DNA of 64,000 nt, from the NCBI RefSeq assembly GCF_900102105.1, contig NZ_FNBB01000002.1, forward strand, positions 186,001 to 250,000, in the 5' to 3' direction. Positions within the stretch are counted from its first letter, which is position 1, and every line of letters starts with the position of its first letter. The DNA is from Agrobacterium pusense. GTDB taxonomy: Bacteria; Pseudomonadota; Alphaproteobacteria; Rhizobiales; Rhizobiaceae. The position numbers and the translations under genes were made by a program. The notes under the pieces are model-generated. The model had not been told where the DNA came from. It searched no databases and saw only the letters and a program-made list of their open reading frames with translations. Positions 54,202 to 63,023 of this stretch are shown here, one piece after another.

Positions 54202-54966
54202 TCACCTCACCGGCGAAGCAAGCGCCTTCTCAAACTGCTTCAACGTCGTCACCCGCTCCGTAAACCAAAGCCGGGCCAGATCGCTGGCCGAGGCGAAATC
54301 GATACCATCCGGATCGATGGAGGTGATCGTCCATCGGCCAGCCTTTGCGCCAGCTAGAACGGCGAGCCGAGCTGCTTCGCCCTTGATGGCGTTAAGGCGG
54401 GTCGCTTCGCTTTCCGCCGCCGCCATCAGTTCTTCTGCGCCTGACAGATCGGTGCGCAGATCGGCGGGGATGATATTGCTGGCGTTGCGGGCCGGGCCGC
54501 CATTAATCTGCACGCCTTCCGTCCGCAGCCGGTAAAGCCTTGTGTCGGGAAGGGAGAGATAAAGTTTCGCTTTGGGGTAGCGGGCAATGTAGCGCGCGAT
54601 GGCGATCGGCACTTCATCCGGGCTGATTTGTTCCGCCCTGCCCACCAGTGTCAGGCGCGGCAGCGTCAGCGCGTCACCCTTGCCGAAAGGGGCGAGTGTC
54701 AGCGAGATACGAGAATCGCTTTCCATGTTGCGGGCGTGCAGCGTCAGCCCGGCCGCGAAGAAGAACGGCGTGCCATCCGGCTCGATGCCGATATTGGTCG
54801 CGGTTGTATAGGGATAACCGCTGACGGGATCGAGCGTCGCAAGTGCTGCCGTGCGGGACGTGTGCAGCACATCGCGGGCCACGCGCACTGCCTCGAAAGG
54901 CGCGCCGGCCGAGGGCTCGATCTTCGCGCCGCGTGGGGTGATGACGGGAGGGGCTGTATCCGGCAT
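54202..54966 (-). CDS. HugZ/PNPOx-like haem-utilisation family protein
   Basis: A 254-residue split-barrel flavin/haem-binding protein: an N-terminal pyridoxamine-oxidase-like domain (about 25-165, LHTSRTAALATLDPVSGYPY, HARNMESDSRISLTLAPFGK) and a C-terminal DUF2470-like domain (ESEATRLNAIKGEAARLAVL, WTITSIDPDGIDFASASDLA). HugZ-type members bind or degrade haem; others have unknown roles. The ATG at 54966 is preceded by aggaaacgcc; a GTG eight codons upstream opens the frame. No haem-uptake genes are adjacent. Confidence 0.85.
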   Translation of the reverse strand: MPDTAPPVITPRGAKIEPSAGAPFEAVRVARDVLHTSRTAALATLDPVSGYPYTTATNIGIEPDGTPFFFAAGLTLHARNMESDSRISLTLAPFGKGDALTLPRLTLVGRAEQISPDEVPIAIARYIARYPKAKLYLSLPDTRLYRLRTEGVQINGGPARNASNIIPADLRTDLSGAEELMAAAESEATRLNAIKGEAARLAVLAGAKAGRWTITSIDPDGIDFASASDLARLWFTERVTTLKQFEKALASPVR

Positions 54967-55033
54967 GGCGTTTCCTAAGCTGTGAGTCACAGTCAGGATT
55001 TACACCATGCCGAAGCCATGTCCATGCGCGATA

Positions 55034-56701
55034 TCAGCTTCGGGTTCTGATCTGCGTCAGGGTACGCGTCGGCGTGATCGCTTCCGGATCCAGCTTCACC
55101 TCGATGATCGCCGGTTTGCCGCTTGCCCGTGCCCGTTCGAAGGCGGCGGCGAAGTCTTGCGTTCTTTCCACCGTTTCGCCGTGTCCGCCATAGGCTTTGG
55201 CAAAGGCGTTGAAATCCGGATTGACGAGATCGGTGCCGCTGACACGACCGGGATATTCCCGCTCCTGATGCATGCGGATCGTGCCATAGGTGCCGTTATT
55301 GACCAGCAGGGTGATGATTGGCAGCCCGTAACGCACGGCGGTGATGAATTCCTGCCCGTGCATCATGAAGCAACCGTCACCGGCAAAGCAGATCACCTCG
55401 CGCTCCGGGAACAGGTGCTTGGCGGCCACCGCCGCCGGCAGGCCGTAACCCATGGAGCCTGATGTCGGGGCCGATTGCGTGTTGAAACGGCGGAAGCGGT
55501 GGAAGCGGTGCAGCCAGGTGGCGTAATTGCCGGCGCCATTGGTGAAGATGGCGTCTTCAGCAACGTTCGCCTCGATCCAGTCCATGATCGGACCCATCTG
55601 CACGGCGCCGGGGCCTGTCTGCGGCGGCGTTGACCATTTGAGATAAGCCTCATGCATTGAGGCCGTGCGACCGGCCCAGGCGGCATTGCCGGCAAGATCG
55701 ATGGAGGCAAGGGCGGCAACGAAATCGTTCGGGGCGGCGCAGATAGCGAGGTCCGGCCGATAGACGCGGCCGAGTTCTTCCGCCTCCGGATAGATATGGA
55801 TGAGCTTCTGCGACGGGTAGGGAATATCGAGCAGCGTATAACCGGAGGAGGGCATTTCGGAGAGGCGGCCACCGAGCAGCACCACGAGGTCGGCTTCCTT
55901 GATTTCCCCGGCCAGTGCCGGGTTGATGCCGATGCCGACATCGCCTGCGTAGGAGGGGCTCAGATGATCAAACAGCATCTGGCGGCGGAATGAACAGCCC
56001 ACGGGAAGTTTGTGCTTTTCCGCAAAAGCCTTGAAGCCCGTCACGCTTTCCTCGGACCAGCGGGTGCCGCCGGCGATGAAGACCGGGCGTTTTGCCTCGC
56101 CCAGCATTTTGGCGAAGGCGGCCATTTGCGACAGGCCTGGATGTGCCTCGACGGGCGTATAGGGCTTTGCCTCGGGAGCTTCGACCTCTTCCACCAGCAT
56201 GTCTTCGGGCAGCGTCAGCACCACGGGGCCGGGGCGGCCGGAAGTGGCGACGGCAAAAGCGCGGGTAACGAATTCAGGGATGCGGCGGGCATCATCGATC
56301 TCGCCCACCCATTTTGCGAATTCGGTAAAGGCGCGGCGATATTCCACTTCCTGAAAGGCCTCGCGCTCGCGGGCATCCCGCTGCACCTGACCGATGAACA
56401 GGATCATCGGAATGGAATCCTGCCTTGCAATGTGCAGGCCGGCCGAGGCATTTGTGGCACCGGGGCCACGGGTCACCATGCAGATGCCAGGCTCGCCCGT
56501 CAGCCGCCCCCAGGTATCGGCCATCATGGCTGCGCCGCCTTCCTGACGGCAGACCACGGTTTCGATGCCGCTTTCATAAAGCGCATCCAGAACGGCCAGA
56601 TAGCTTTCGCCTGGAACGCAGGAAACGCGGGAGACACCATTGGCCTTCAGCGCTTCGACGATCAATTGCCCGCCTGTTCTTTTCATTCCGGCTGCAGTCA
56701 T
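55034..56701 (-). CDS. Thiamine-diphosphate-dependent acetolactate synthase-like enzyme
   Basis: A 555-residue ThDP enzyme with the three-domain acetohydroxyacid-synthase layout. The N-terminal pyrimidine domain has the activating Glu in VVCRQEGGAAMMADTWGRLT; a central domain follows, then the PP domain with the GDG...NN cofactor motif (CFAGDGCFMMHGQEFITAVR, LLVNNGTYGTI). No small ilvN-type subunit is adjacent. Its start overlaps the stop of the CoA-transferase gene by four bases, so the two are translationally coupled. An acyl-CoA lyase or decarboxylase (oxalyl-CoA or 2-hydroxyacyl-CoA type) is as likely as branched-chain synthesis. Confidence 0.9.
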   Translation of the reverse strand: MTAAGMKRTGGQLIVEALKANGVSRVSCVPGESYLAVLDALYESGIETVVCRQEGGAAMMADTWGRLTGEPGICMVTRGPGATNASAGLHIARQDSIPMILFIGQVQRDAREREAFQEVEYRRAFTEFAKWVGEIDDARRIPEFVTRAFAVATSGRPGPVVLTLPEDMLVEEVEAPEAKPYTPVEAHPGLSQMAAFAKMLGEAKRPVFIAGGTRWSEESVTGFKAFAEKHKLPVGCSFRRQMLFDHLSPSYAGDVGIGINPALAGEIKEADLVVLLGGRLSEMPSSGYTLLDIPYPSQKLIHIYPEAEELGRVYRPDLAICAAPNDFVAALASIDLAGNAAWAGRTASMHEAYLKWSTPPQTGPGAVQMGPIMDWIEANVAEDAIFTNGAGNYATWLHRFHRFRRFNTQSAPTSGSMGYGLPAAVAAKHLFPEREVICFAGDGCFMMHGQEFITAVRYGLPIITLLVNNGTYGTIRMHQEREYPGRVSGTDLVNPDFNAFAKAYGGHGETVERTQDFAAAFERARASGKPAIIEVKLDPEAITPTRTLTQIRTRS

Positions 56702-57900
56702 GGCGTCGTGGTCCTTTCGATGTTTTCCAGTTCGGCCAGCACCTGCGCCTGATGTTCGCCGAGCTTAGGGCTCGGGTGTTCATAACGCAGCGGCGTCTGA
56801 GACATGATAATGGGTGTGCGGACACCGGGGATGACAGTGCCGTCTTCCGCCTCCAGATCGATACGGAGGCCGCGTGCCTTCACCTGCGGATCCGCGAACA
56901 TTTCCTCGATGGAATTGATCGGTCCGGCGGGGACGGCGTTCTTCTCGCAGGCGGTCAGAAGATCGCGCTTCTGCCATTTCAGCGTCTCCGTGGAAACGAT
57001 CTGCCGCACCTCGACCTTATGCGCCACGCGGGCCTTGTTTGTCGCGTATCGCTCGTCATCGGCGATCGCGCCGATGCCGAGGATATTGCAGAGGCGGCGG
57101 AACTGACCGTCATTGCCGACCGCGAGGATCAGGAAGCCGTCGGCCGTTGGCACCACCTCATAGGGGGAGATATTTGGGTGGGCGTTGCCGAGCCGGACGG
57201 GAGGCCTGCCGGAGATCAGGTAATTCATGTTCTGGTTGGCGAGAACGGCCGATTGCACATCGAGAAGCGCCATGTCGATATGCTGGCCTTCGCCAGATCG
57301 AATGGCGTGGATCAGGGCCGCCTGAATGGCCGATACGGAATAGATGCCGGTGAAGATATCGGCAACCGCCACGCCTGCCTTCATCGGCTGTCCGTCGGCT
57401 TCGCCCGTAATCGACATGAAGCCGGACATGCCCTGCACGATATAATCGTATCCGGCGAGATCGGCATAGGGCCCGGTCTGGCCGAAGCCGGTGATGGAGC
57501 AATAGATCAGCTTCGGATTGAGGGCCCTGAGGCTTTCGTAATCGAGGCCATATTTTGCAAGTCCGCCGCGCTTGAAATTCTCGATGACGACATCGGCGGT
57601 GCGCACCAGCCGGCGCACCAGTTCGCAGCCCTCGGGTGTTTTGAGATCGGCGACGATGGAGCGTTTGCCGCGATTGGTGGCGTGGTAATAGGCGGCGGAG
57701 AGGTTTTCTCCGTCATCGCTCTCAACGAAGGGCGGTCCCCATGCGCGTGTATCATCGCCGCCTTCGGGGTTTTCGACCTTGATAACGTCTGCGCCCATAT
57801 CGGCCAGCATCTGCCCCGCCCAGGGACCGGCGAGAACACGCGCCAATTCGATGACGCGGATGCCCGATAGCGGCGGTTTCCTGTTCGGCTTGTCGGTCAT
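56698..57900 (-). CDS. CaiB/BaiF family CoA-transferase
   Basis: A 400-residue class III CoA-transferase (LSGIRVIELARVLAGPWAGQ, MGADVIKVENPEGGDDTRAW, NRGKRSIVADLKTPEG, SITGFGQTGPYADLAGYDYI). The catalytic-type Asp is expected in the IDMALLDVQSAVLANQNM region. Members move CoA between carboxylates such as formate/oxalate, carnitine or succinate/2-methylmalate. It is first in a two-gene unit with the ThDP enzyme, reminiscent of formyl-CoA transferase with oxalyl-CoA decarboxylase; the acyl group is not determined. Confidence 0.92.
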   Translation of the reverse strand: MTDKPNRKPPLSGIRVIELARVLAGPWAGQMLADMGADVIKVENPEGGDDTRAWGPPFVESDDGENLSAAYYHATNRGKRSIVADLKTPEGCELVRRLVRTADVVIENFKRGGLAKYGLDYESLRALNPKLIYCSITGFGQTGPYADLAGYDYIVQGMSGFMSITGEADGQPMKAGVAVADIFTGIYSVSAIQAALIHAIRSGEGQHIDMALLDVQSAVLANQNMNYLISGRPPVRLGNAHPNISPYEVVPTADGFLILAVGNDGQFRRLCNILGIGAIADDERYATNKARVAHKVEVRQIVSTETLKWQKRDLLTACEKNAVPAGPINSIEEMFADPQVKARGLRIDLEAEDGTVIPGVRTPIIMSQTPLRYEHPSPKLGEHQAQVLAELENIERTTTP

Positions 57901-58055
57901 CTATCCCCCGGTACTTGGTGTCTGCCGGTTTATAGACCGCTGCTTGCCGCGTCGCATGTGATTTTATCTCATGGACTTATTCCGTTTTGGAACGGCACTA
58001 AACTGGGGCTGATACGGCAGCTTCGACATTCGGTATTTTGAGAGTCCCCTAATTC

Positions 58056-58084
58056 CGTCATTCCGGCTCAAGGCCGGAATGACG
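58056..58084. repeat. Palindrome overlapping the hydrolase gene end
   Basis: Perfect 12-base arms cgtcattccggc/gccggaatgacg with a five-base tcaag loop. The leftward hydrolase stop codon (58068-58070) is in the loop, and its last five sense codons are in the right arm. Confidence 0.75.
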
Positions 58085-59048
58085 GGGAGGGCGTTTTACT
58101 GTCATCCACGACGCGGCCGCACCAGGCGGCGAAATCCGCTACGACGGGCTGCCAGCCGATTTCGTTCAGGGTTTCGTGCCGCATGCCCTTGTAAATCGTG
58201 TGCTCGACATGGCTGAAGCCCGCCTCCCGGAAACGTTCGGCAAGCCACACGATCTCCCTGCCGTCGTTGGTCGCGGCGTCCTCATCACCGCTCACCAGCA
58301 AAAGCGGCAAAGCCTTCGGCAGACGCTCGATAAGTTTCGGGCCGCGATAGGAGAGTGCAAAGACATCCTGCCAGAGGGAAACGCTCGCCTCGAACTGGCA
58401 GAGCGGGTCTTCCACATAGGCGTCCACCGCCGCCTTGTCGTGGCTCAGCCAGTCCGCATGGGTGCGCTTTTCCGGCATTTTCGCGTTCCAGGCGCGGAAG
58501 GTGGCTTTCGGCAGGATGGCGCTCGGCACATCCGAGCCTTTCAGCATTTTTTCCAGCCGCAACACAATCTGCGCGAGACGGCCCATAAGACCGGGATTGA
58601 GATTGGAATTCCAGATCGACAGACCATCGAAGGCGTCGGGGTAACTGACAGCGGTATTGAGCGCCACGAGGCCCCCCATGGAGTGGCCGAACAGGATCAC
58701 CGGCAGGCCGGGATGCCGCTCGCCGGCCAGCCGGCGCATCGCCATGACGTCGGCCACGACCTTGTCCGCGCCATCCTTCCAGGCAAAACGGCCAAGAGGC
58801 GCATCCGCTGCTTTCGTGCGACCGTGGCCGCGATGGTCGTGGGCATAGACCTCGAAACCCTGCTGCGACATGACGTCGGCAAAACGGCGGTAACGGCCGG
58901 CATGTTCCACAAGGCCGTGGCAGATCATCAGCACGCCGCGGGCGGGAGCAAGGGCGGAAGGTTGATGACGGAAGGCGATGGATGCGCCAGAAGGGGCTTC
59001 TAGCCTCTCAATCCGGCTGAATGCGAAGTTATCGGTCGTCTCATTCAT
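58068..59048 (-). CDS. Alpha/beta hydrolase (monoacylglycerol lipase/lysophospholipase-like)
   Basis: A 326-residue serine hydrolase of the Hydrolase_4 family (GVLMICHGLVEHAGRYRRFA, VYAHDHRGHGRTKAADAPLG, nucleophile in FGHSMGGLVALN, LLLVSGDEDAATNDG, and catalytic His in KGMRHETLNEIGWQPV). Likely substrates are monoacylglycerols or lysophospholipids. There is no signal peptide. The extreme C-terminus (TPSPSFRP) and the stop codon are encoded by an intergenic-type palindrome, suggesting the original stop was replaced by repeat insertion. Confidence 0.9.
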   Translation of the reverse strand: MNETTDNFAFSRIERLEAPSGASIAFRHQPSALAPARGVLMICHGLVEHAGRYRRFADVMSQQGFEVYAHDHRGHGRTKAADAPLGRFAWKDGADKVVADVMAMRRLAGERHPGLPVILFGHSMGGLVALNTAVSYPDAFDGLSIWNSNLNPGLMGRLAQIVLRLEKMLKGSDVPSAILPKATFRAWNAKMPEKRTHADWLSHDKAAVDAYVEDPLCQFEASVSLWQDVFALSYRGPKLIERLPKALPLLLVSGDEDAATNDGREIVWLAERFREAGFSHVEHTIYKGMRHETLNEIGWQPVVADFAAWCGRVVDDSKTPSPSFRP

Positions 59049-59195
59049 CGTCGCACCCGTCGTCTCATCGCGCAGCGTGTCATAATCATGGGGTCATAAT
59101 CGTGCCAGAGGTTGCCCCAAGGTCCTATTTACCCTACATAGCGGCAAATTTCCCGATACGTACTCTTAAAAATCCGATGTGGAGCATTCGCTACA

Positions 59196-60845
59196 ATGGC
59201 ACGTCAATTCATCTATCACATGGCTGGGCTGAACAAGTCCTATGGCGCGAAGAAGGTTCTGGAGAATGTGCATCTCTCCTTCTACCCTGACGCCAAGATC
59301 GGTATCCTCGGCCCGAACGGCGCGGGTAAGTCGACCGTTCTCAAGATCATGGCCGGCCTTGACAAGGAATATACCGGTGAGGCGTGGCTCGCCGAAGGTG
59401 CGACGCTCGGTTATCTCGAGCAGGAGCCGAAGCTCGACGAAAACAAGACCGTGATGCAAAACGTCATGGAAGGCGTGGCGAGCAAGACGGCGATCGTTGA
59501 CCGCTACAACGAGCTGATGATGAACTATTCCGACGAAACGGCGGAAGAGGGCGCGAAGCTTCAGGACATCATCGACAGCCAGAACCTGTGGGACCTCGAA
59601 AATCAGGTCGAAATGGCCATGGACGCCCTGCGCTGCCCGCCCGGCGATTCGCCGGTGACCGGCCTTTCGGGTGGTGAGCGCCGCCGCGTGGCACTGTGCC
59701 GTTTGCTGTTGTCGCAGCCGGACCTGCTGCTGCTCGACGAACCGACCAACCATCTGGATGCCGAAACCATCGCCTGGCTCGAAAAGCACCTGCGCGACTA
59801 TCCGGGCGCCGTGATGATGATTACCCACGACCGCTACTTCCTCGACAACGTGACGGGCTGGATTCTCGAGCTCGATCGTGGTCGCGGCATTCCTTACGAG
59901 GGCAATTACTCCGCTTATCTGCAGGCGAAGGCCAAGCGCATGCAGCAGGAAGCCCGCGAAGATGCTTCGCGTCAGAAGGCCATCAGCCGCGAACAGGAAT
60001 GGATCGCCTCCAGCCCCAAGGCCCGCCAGACGAAGTCCAAGGCGCGTATCAAGGCCTATGACGAGCTGGTGGAAGCAGCGGAAAACCGCCGTCCCGGCGA
60101 TGCGCAGATCGTCATTCCGGTCGCCGAGCGTCTGGGCCGCGTCGTCATCGAGGCTGAGAACCTCACCAAATCCTATGGCGACCGCGTGCTGATCGAGAAC
60201 CTGTCCTTCAAGCTGCCCCCCGGCGGTATTGTGGGCGTCATCGGCCCGAACGGCGCCGGTAAGACGACGTTGTTCAAAATGATCACCGGTCAGGAAAAGC
60301 CTGATAGCGGCTCGGTGACTGTTGGTGACACCGTTCAGCTCGGTTACGTCGACCAGAGCCGTGACGCGCTGGCGGGTGACAAGACCGTGTGGGAAGAAAT
60401 CTCCGGCGGCAACGACATCATCAAGCTCGGCAAGTTCGAAGTGAACTCGCGCGCCTATTGCGGCGCCTTCAACTTCAAGGGCGGCGATCAGCAGCAGAAG
60501 GTCGGCAACCTCTCGGGTGGTCAGCGCAACCGCGTGCACCTTGCCAAGATGCTGAAGGCGGGCGGCAACGTACTGCTGCTCGACGAACCGACCAACGACC
60601 TTGATACGGAAACGCTGGCGGCGCTCGAAGAAGCGCTGGAAGCCTTCGCCGGTTGCGCCGTTATCATCAGCCACGACCGCATGTTCCTGGACCGCCTCGC
60701 GACCCACATTCTCGCTTTCGAGGGTGACAGCCACGTGGAATGGTTCGAAGGCAACTTTGAAGACTACGAAAAGGACAAGGTCCGTCGCCTCGGCCCGGAA
60801 AGCATCAAGCCCGGCCGCGTGAGCTACAAGCGTCTGACACGCTGA
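59196..60845 (+). CDS. ettA: Energy-dependent translational throttle protein EttA (ABC-F)
   Basis: A 549-residue ABC-F ATPase that binds the ribosomal E site and gates the first elongation cycle according to the ATP/ADP ratio. Two ABC domains show Walker A GPNGAGKST and GPNGAGKTT, signatures LSGGERRRVALCRLL and LSGGQRNRVHLAKML, and Walker B LLLLDEPTNHLDAETIA and VLLLDEPTNDLDTETLA. The P-site tRNA-interaction linker (about 240-325, ASSPKARQTKSKARIKAYDE) lies between them. Length and N-terminus (MARQFIYHMAGLNKSYGAKK) match the family. It appears monocistronic. Confidence 0.96.
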   Translation: MARQFIYHMAGLNKSYGAKKVLENVHLSFYPDAKIGILGPNGAGKSTVLKIMAGLDKEYTGEAWLAEGATLGYLEQEPKLDENKTVMQNVMEGVASKTAIVDRYNELMMNYSDETAEEGAKLQDIIDSQNLWDLENQVEMAMDALRCPPGDSPVTGLSGGERRRVALCRLLLSQPDLLLLDEPTNHLDAETIAWLEKHLRDYPGAVMMITHDRYFLDNVTGWILELDRGRGIPYEGNYSAYLQAKAKRMQQEAREDASRQKAISREQEWIASSPKARQTKSKARIKAYDELVEAAENRRPGDAQIVIPVAERLGRVVIEAENLTKSYGDRVLIENLSFKLPPGGIVGVIGPNGAGKTTLFKMITGQEKPDSGSVTVGDTVQLGYVDQSRDALAGDKTVWEEISGGNDIIKLGKFEVNSRAYCGAFNFKGGDQQQKVGNLSGGQRNRVHLAKMLKAGGNVLLLDEPTNDLDTETLAALEEALEAFAGCAVIISHDRMFLDRLATHILAFEGDSHVEWFEGNFEDYEKDKVRRLGPESIKPGRVSYKRLTR

Positions 60846-60864
60846 TCCGTTTGTCATAACTTCA

Positions 60865-60894
60865 AAAAAGGCCCGCCGCAAAGCGGGCCTTTTT
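60865..60894 (+). terminator. Rho-independent terminator of ettA
   Basis: Stem aaaaaggcccgc/gcgggccttttt with a short cgcaaa loop, 20 bases after the ettA stop. Confidence 0.9.
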
Positions 60895-60960
60895 CCGTGT
60901 AATAAGTGGAGATGATCGTCTCGCGCGGCACTTTGCGCTTGCATCTCGCGCCACATCGAC

Positions 60961-60976
60961 ATAAAGATATCTTTAT
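60961..60976 (+). promoter_or_regulatory. Putative SahR operator upstream of sahR-metF
   Basis: ATAAAGATATCTTTAT is a perfect 16-base palindrome 30 bases before the regulator start. It matches the imperfect palindrome before metH (28476-28495) at all but one core position, consistent with autoregulation. Confidence 0.75.
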
Positions 60977-61005
60977 ATCTTGATTAGCTTGCGAGGCGCG
61001 GCAGA

Positions 61006-62019
61006 GTGGCGTTCGGTCTGGACAAATTGGTGGATCTCCTGAAGGCGGCGGGTGAGCCGACGCGCTTCCGGTTGCTGGCGCTTCTTTCGGCCGGCGATCT
61101 GACGGTGACCGACCTTACGGAAATCCTTGGCCAGTCGCAGCCGCGTATCTCCCGTCACCTCAAGCTTTTGACGGAAGAGGGGCTGATCGAGCGTTATCAG
61201 GAAGGTGCGTGGGCCTATTTTCGCTTGCGGCAGGATGGCGAGCCTGCGGGTGTCGTTCGGCAGTTGCTTGCAGCGGCCTCGCCTTCCGACGCGGTTCTTC
61301 AGCGTGACAGTGAGCGACTGGCCGCCGTCAAGCGGGTGAGGGCGGAGCGGGCGCAGGATTATTTCAGCCGTAATGCGTCCGCCTGGGACGAACTGCGTCG
61401 CCTGCATGTCAGCGACGAAGCCGTGGAAGGCGCGCTGCTGAAGCTGGTGGGCACCACGCCCGTCGATTCGCTGCTCGATCTCGGTACGGGCACCGGCCGT
61501 ATCCTGCAGCTTCTGAGCGGCATTTATCGCCGTGCCATCGGCGTGGATGCGAGCCGCGACATGCTTTCGGTGGCACGCGCCAATCTGGACAAGGCGGGCG
61601 TGGTGAACGCCTCCGTGCGCCATGGCGATATTCTCAATCTGCCGCTTGAGGGACAGGATTTCGATTTGATCGTCATCCATCAGGTGCTGCATTTTCTCGA
61701 CCAGCCGGAGATCGCCCTTTCGGAAGCCGCGCGTATGCTGCGTCCGGGCGGTCGGTTGATCGTCATCGATCTTGCGCCGCATTCCTTTGAATATCTGCGC
61801 GACGAACACGCGCATGTGCGGCTAGGCTTCTCGCACCCGCTGATGGAAGAGTGGATGAAGAAGGCTGGGCTTTCTCTGGAGCGTGCCGTCGATCTGCATT
61901 CTGAAAAGGCGTCCGACGAAGCTCTGGACGTCACGATCTGGGTTGCCCGCGACCAGCGGCTGCTGATGGCAGACGATGTGGCGCAAGAGGCGGTTTTACT
62001 TCGCTCCGGGAGGGCATGA
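61006..62019 (+). CDS. sahR: ArsR-type regulator fused to a SAM-methyltransferase-like domain (SahR-like)
   Basis: A 337-residue fusion. The N-terminal ArsR winged helix (about 1-85) shows GEPTRFRLLALLSAGDLTVT and QSQPRISRHLKLLTEEGLIE. The C-terminal Rossmann methyltransferase domain (about 120-300) has the SAM/SAH motif VDSLLDLGTGTGRILQLLSG and MLRPGGRLIVIDLAPHSFE. In SahR regulators this domain senses S-adenosylhomocysteine and releases DNA, inducing SAM-cycle genes. The GTG start at 61006 has gagg upstream. It ends one base before metF, forming an operon, with a palindromic operator in front. The SahR name rests on architecture and context. Confidence 0.85.
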   Translation: MAFGLDKLVDLLKAAGEPTRFRLLALLSAGDLTVTDLTEILGQSQPRISRHLKLLTEEGLIERYQEGAWAYFRLRQDGEPAGVVRQLLAAASPSDAVLQRDSERLAAVKRVRAERAQDYFSRNASAWDELRRLHVSDEAVEGALLKLVGTTPVDSLLDLGTGTGRILQLLSGIYRRAIGVDASRDMLSVARANLDKAGVVNASVRHGDILNLPLEGQDFDLIVIHQVLHFLDQPEIALSEAARMLRPGGRLIVIDLAPHSFEYLRDEHAHVRLGFSHPLMEEWMKKAGLSLERAVDLHSEKASDEALDVTIWVARDQRLLMADDVAQEAVLLRSGRA

Positions 62020-62020
62020 T

Positions 62021-62914
62021 ATGTTGAGGTCGGAAACCGCACGCCGTGATGGCGACATCCGGTTGTCTTTCGAATTTTTCCCGCCCAAGAACGCCGAGAT
62101 GGAAACCCAGCTCTGGGAAACGGTTGCCGAGCTCAAGAAGTGGAACCCGGATTTCGTCTCCGTCACCTACGGTGCCGGTGGTTCCACCAAGGCGCCGACG
62201 CTGGACGCGGTGCGCCGGATGATCGGTGACAGCCACCTGGCGACGGCCGCACATCTGACCTGCGTGGACGCGAGCCGCGATGAGGTGCACCAGGTCGTCG
62301 ACGAGTTCCGTAATGCGGGCGTTCGTCATTTCGTGGCGCTGCGCGGTGATCCCTCCACTGGTATCGGCACGGCTTACCAGCCGCATCCGCAGGGTTACGA
62401 GAACGCCGCAGCGCTGGTAAAGGGTCTCAAGGAGCTGGGCGACTTTGAGATTTCGGTCTCCGCCTATCCTGAAAAGCATCCGGAAAGCGCAAGTGAAGCT
62501 GTTGATATCGACATGCTGAAGCGCAAGGCGGATAATGGCGCTACCCGGGCGCTGACGCAGTTCTTCTTCGATAATGACGTGTTCGAACGTTACATGGAAC
62601 GGGTTACGGCGGCGGGGATCACCATTCCGGTGGTTCCGGGCATCATGCCGATCCAGAATCTCACCCAGCTCAAGCGTTTCGCCGGACGCTGCGGCACAAG
62701 CATTCCTGCGTTTCTGGATGAGCGTTTTGAAGGCTATGACGAGGATCTGGAGGGCCGCGCCCGCGTGGCTGCAGAGGTTGCGGCCGAGCAGATCGCCGAT
62801 CTCCAGCGGCGCGGCGTCAGTGAGTTCCACCTCTATACCATGAACCGCGCGCCGCTGGTTGATGCCGTGCTTGAAAATCTGGGCCTGGAGCGTCTGCGTC
62901 GCAGCGCCGCGTGA
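62021..62914 (+). CDS. metF: Methylenetetrahydrofolate reductase
   Basis: Reduces 5,10-methylene-THF to 5-methyl-THF, the methyl donor for MetH. The 297-residue FAD-dependent TIM barrel shows LSFEFFPPKNAEME at about 15-28, VSVTYGAGGSTKAPTLD, FVALRGDPSTGIGTAYQPHP, VSAYPEKHPES, ALTQFFFDNDVF and VVPGIMPIQNLTQLKRFA. The ATG at 62021 follows gggaggg, one base after the regulator's stop; the frame opening at 61976 is only overlap. Cotranscription with the SahR-like gene and the shared operator with metH tie it to SAM-cycle control. Confidence 0.97.
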   Translation: MLRSETARRDGDIRLSFEFFPPKNAEMETQLWETVAELKKWNPDFVSVTYGAGGSTKAPTLDAVRRMIGDSHLATAAHLTCVDASRDEVHQVVDEFRNAGVRHFVALRGDPSTGIGTAYQPHPQGYENAAALVKGLKELGDFEISVSAYPEKHPESASEAVDIDMLKRKADNGATRALTQFFFDNDVFERYMERVTAAGITIPVVPGIMPIQNLTQLKRFAGRCGTSIPAFLDERFEGYDEDLEGRARVAAEVAAEQIADLQRRGVSEFHLYTMNRAPLVDAVLENLGLERLRRSAA

Positions 62915-62940
62915 TTTCAGCCAGGCTATTTTCGGACAGA

Positions 62941-62975
62941 AAAAAGCGCAGGTCCCTCGGGGCCTGCGCTTTTTA
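62941..62975 (+). terminator. Rho-independent terminator of metF
   Basis: Stem aaaaagcgcagg/cctgcgcttttt, extended by a few further pairs around cccctcgg, 27 bases after the metF stop. It also lies about 50 bases beyond the stop of the converging small ORF, where it would work in the other direction too. Confidence 0.88.
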
Positions 62976-63023
62976 AATTCGTGTCATCTACGGTTCTTCA
63001 CTGCGTTTGGTCTTCACGTCTCG

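Noticed and set aside
59166..60962. 598-codon frame opposite ettA
   Set aside because: Antisense shadow; the forward strand has perfect ABC-F motifs.
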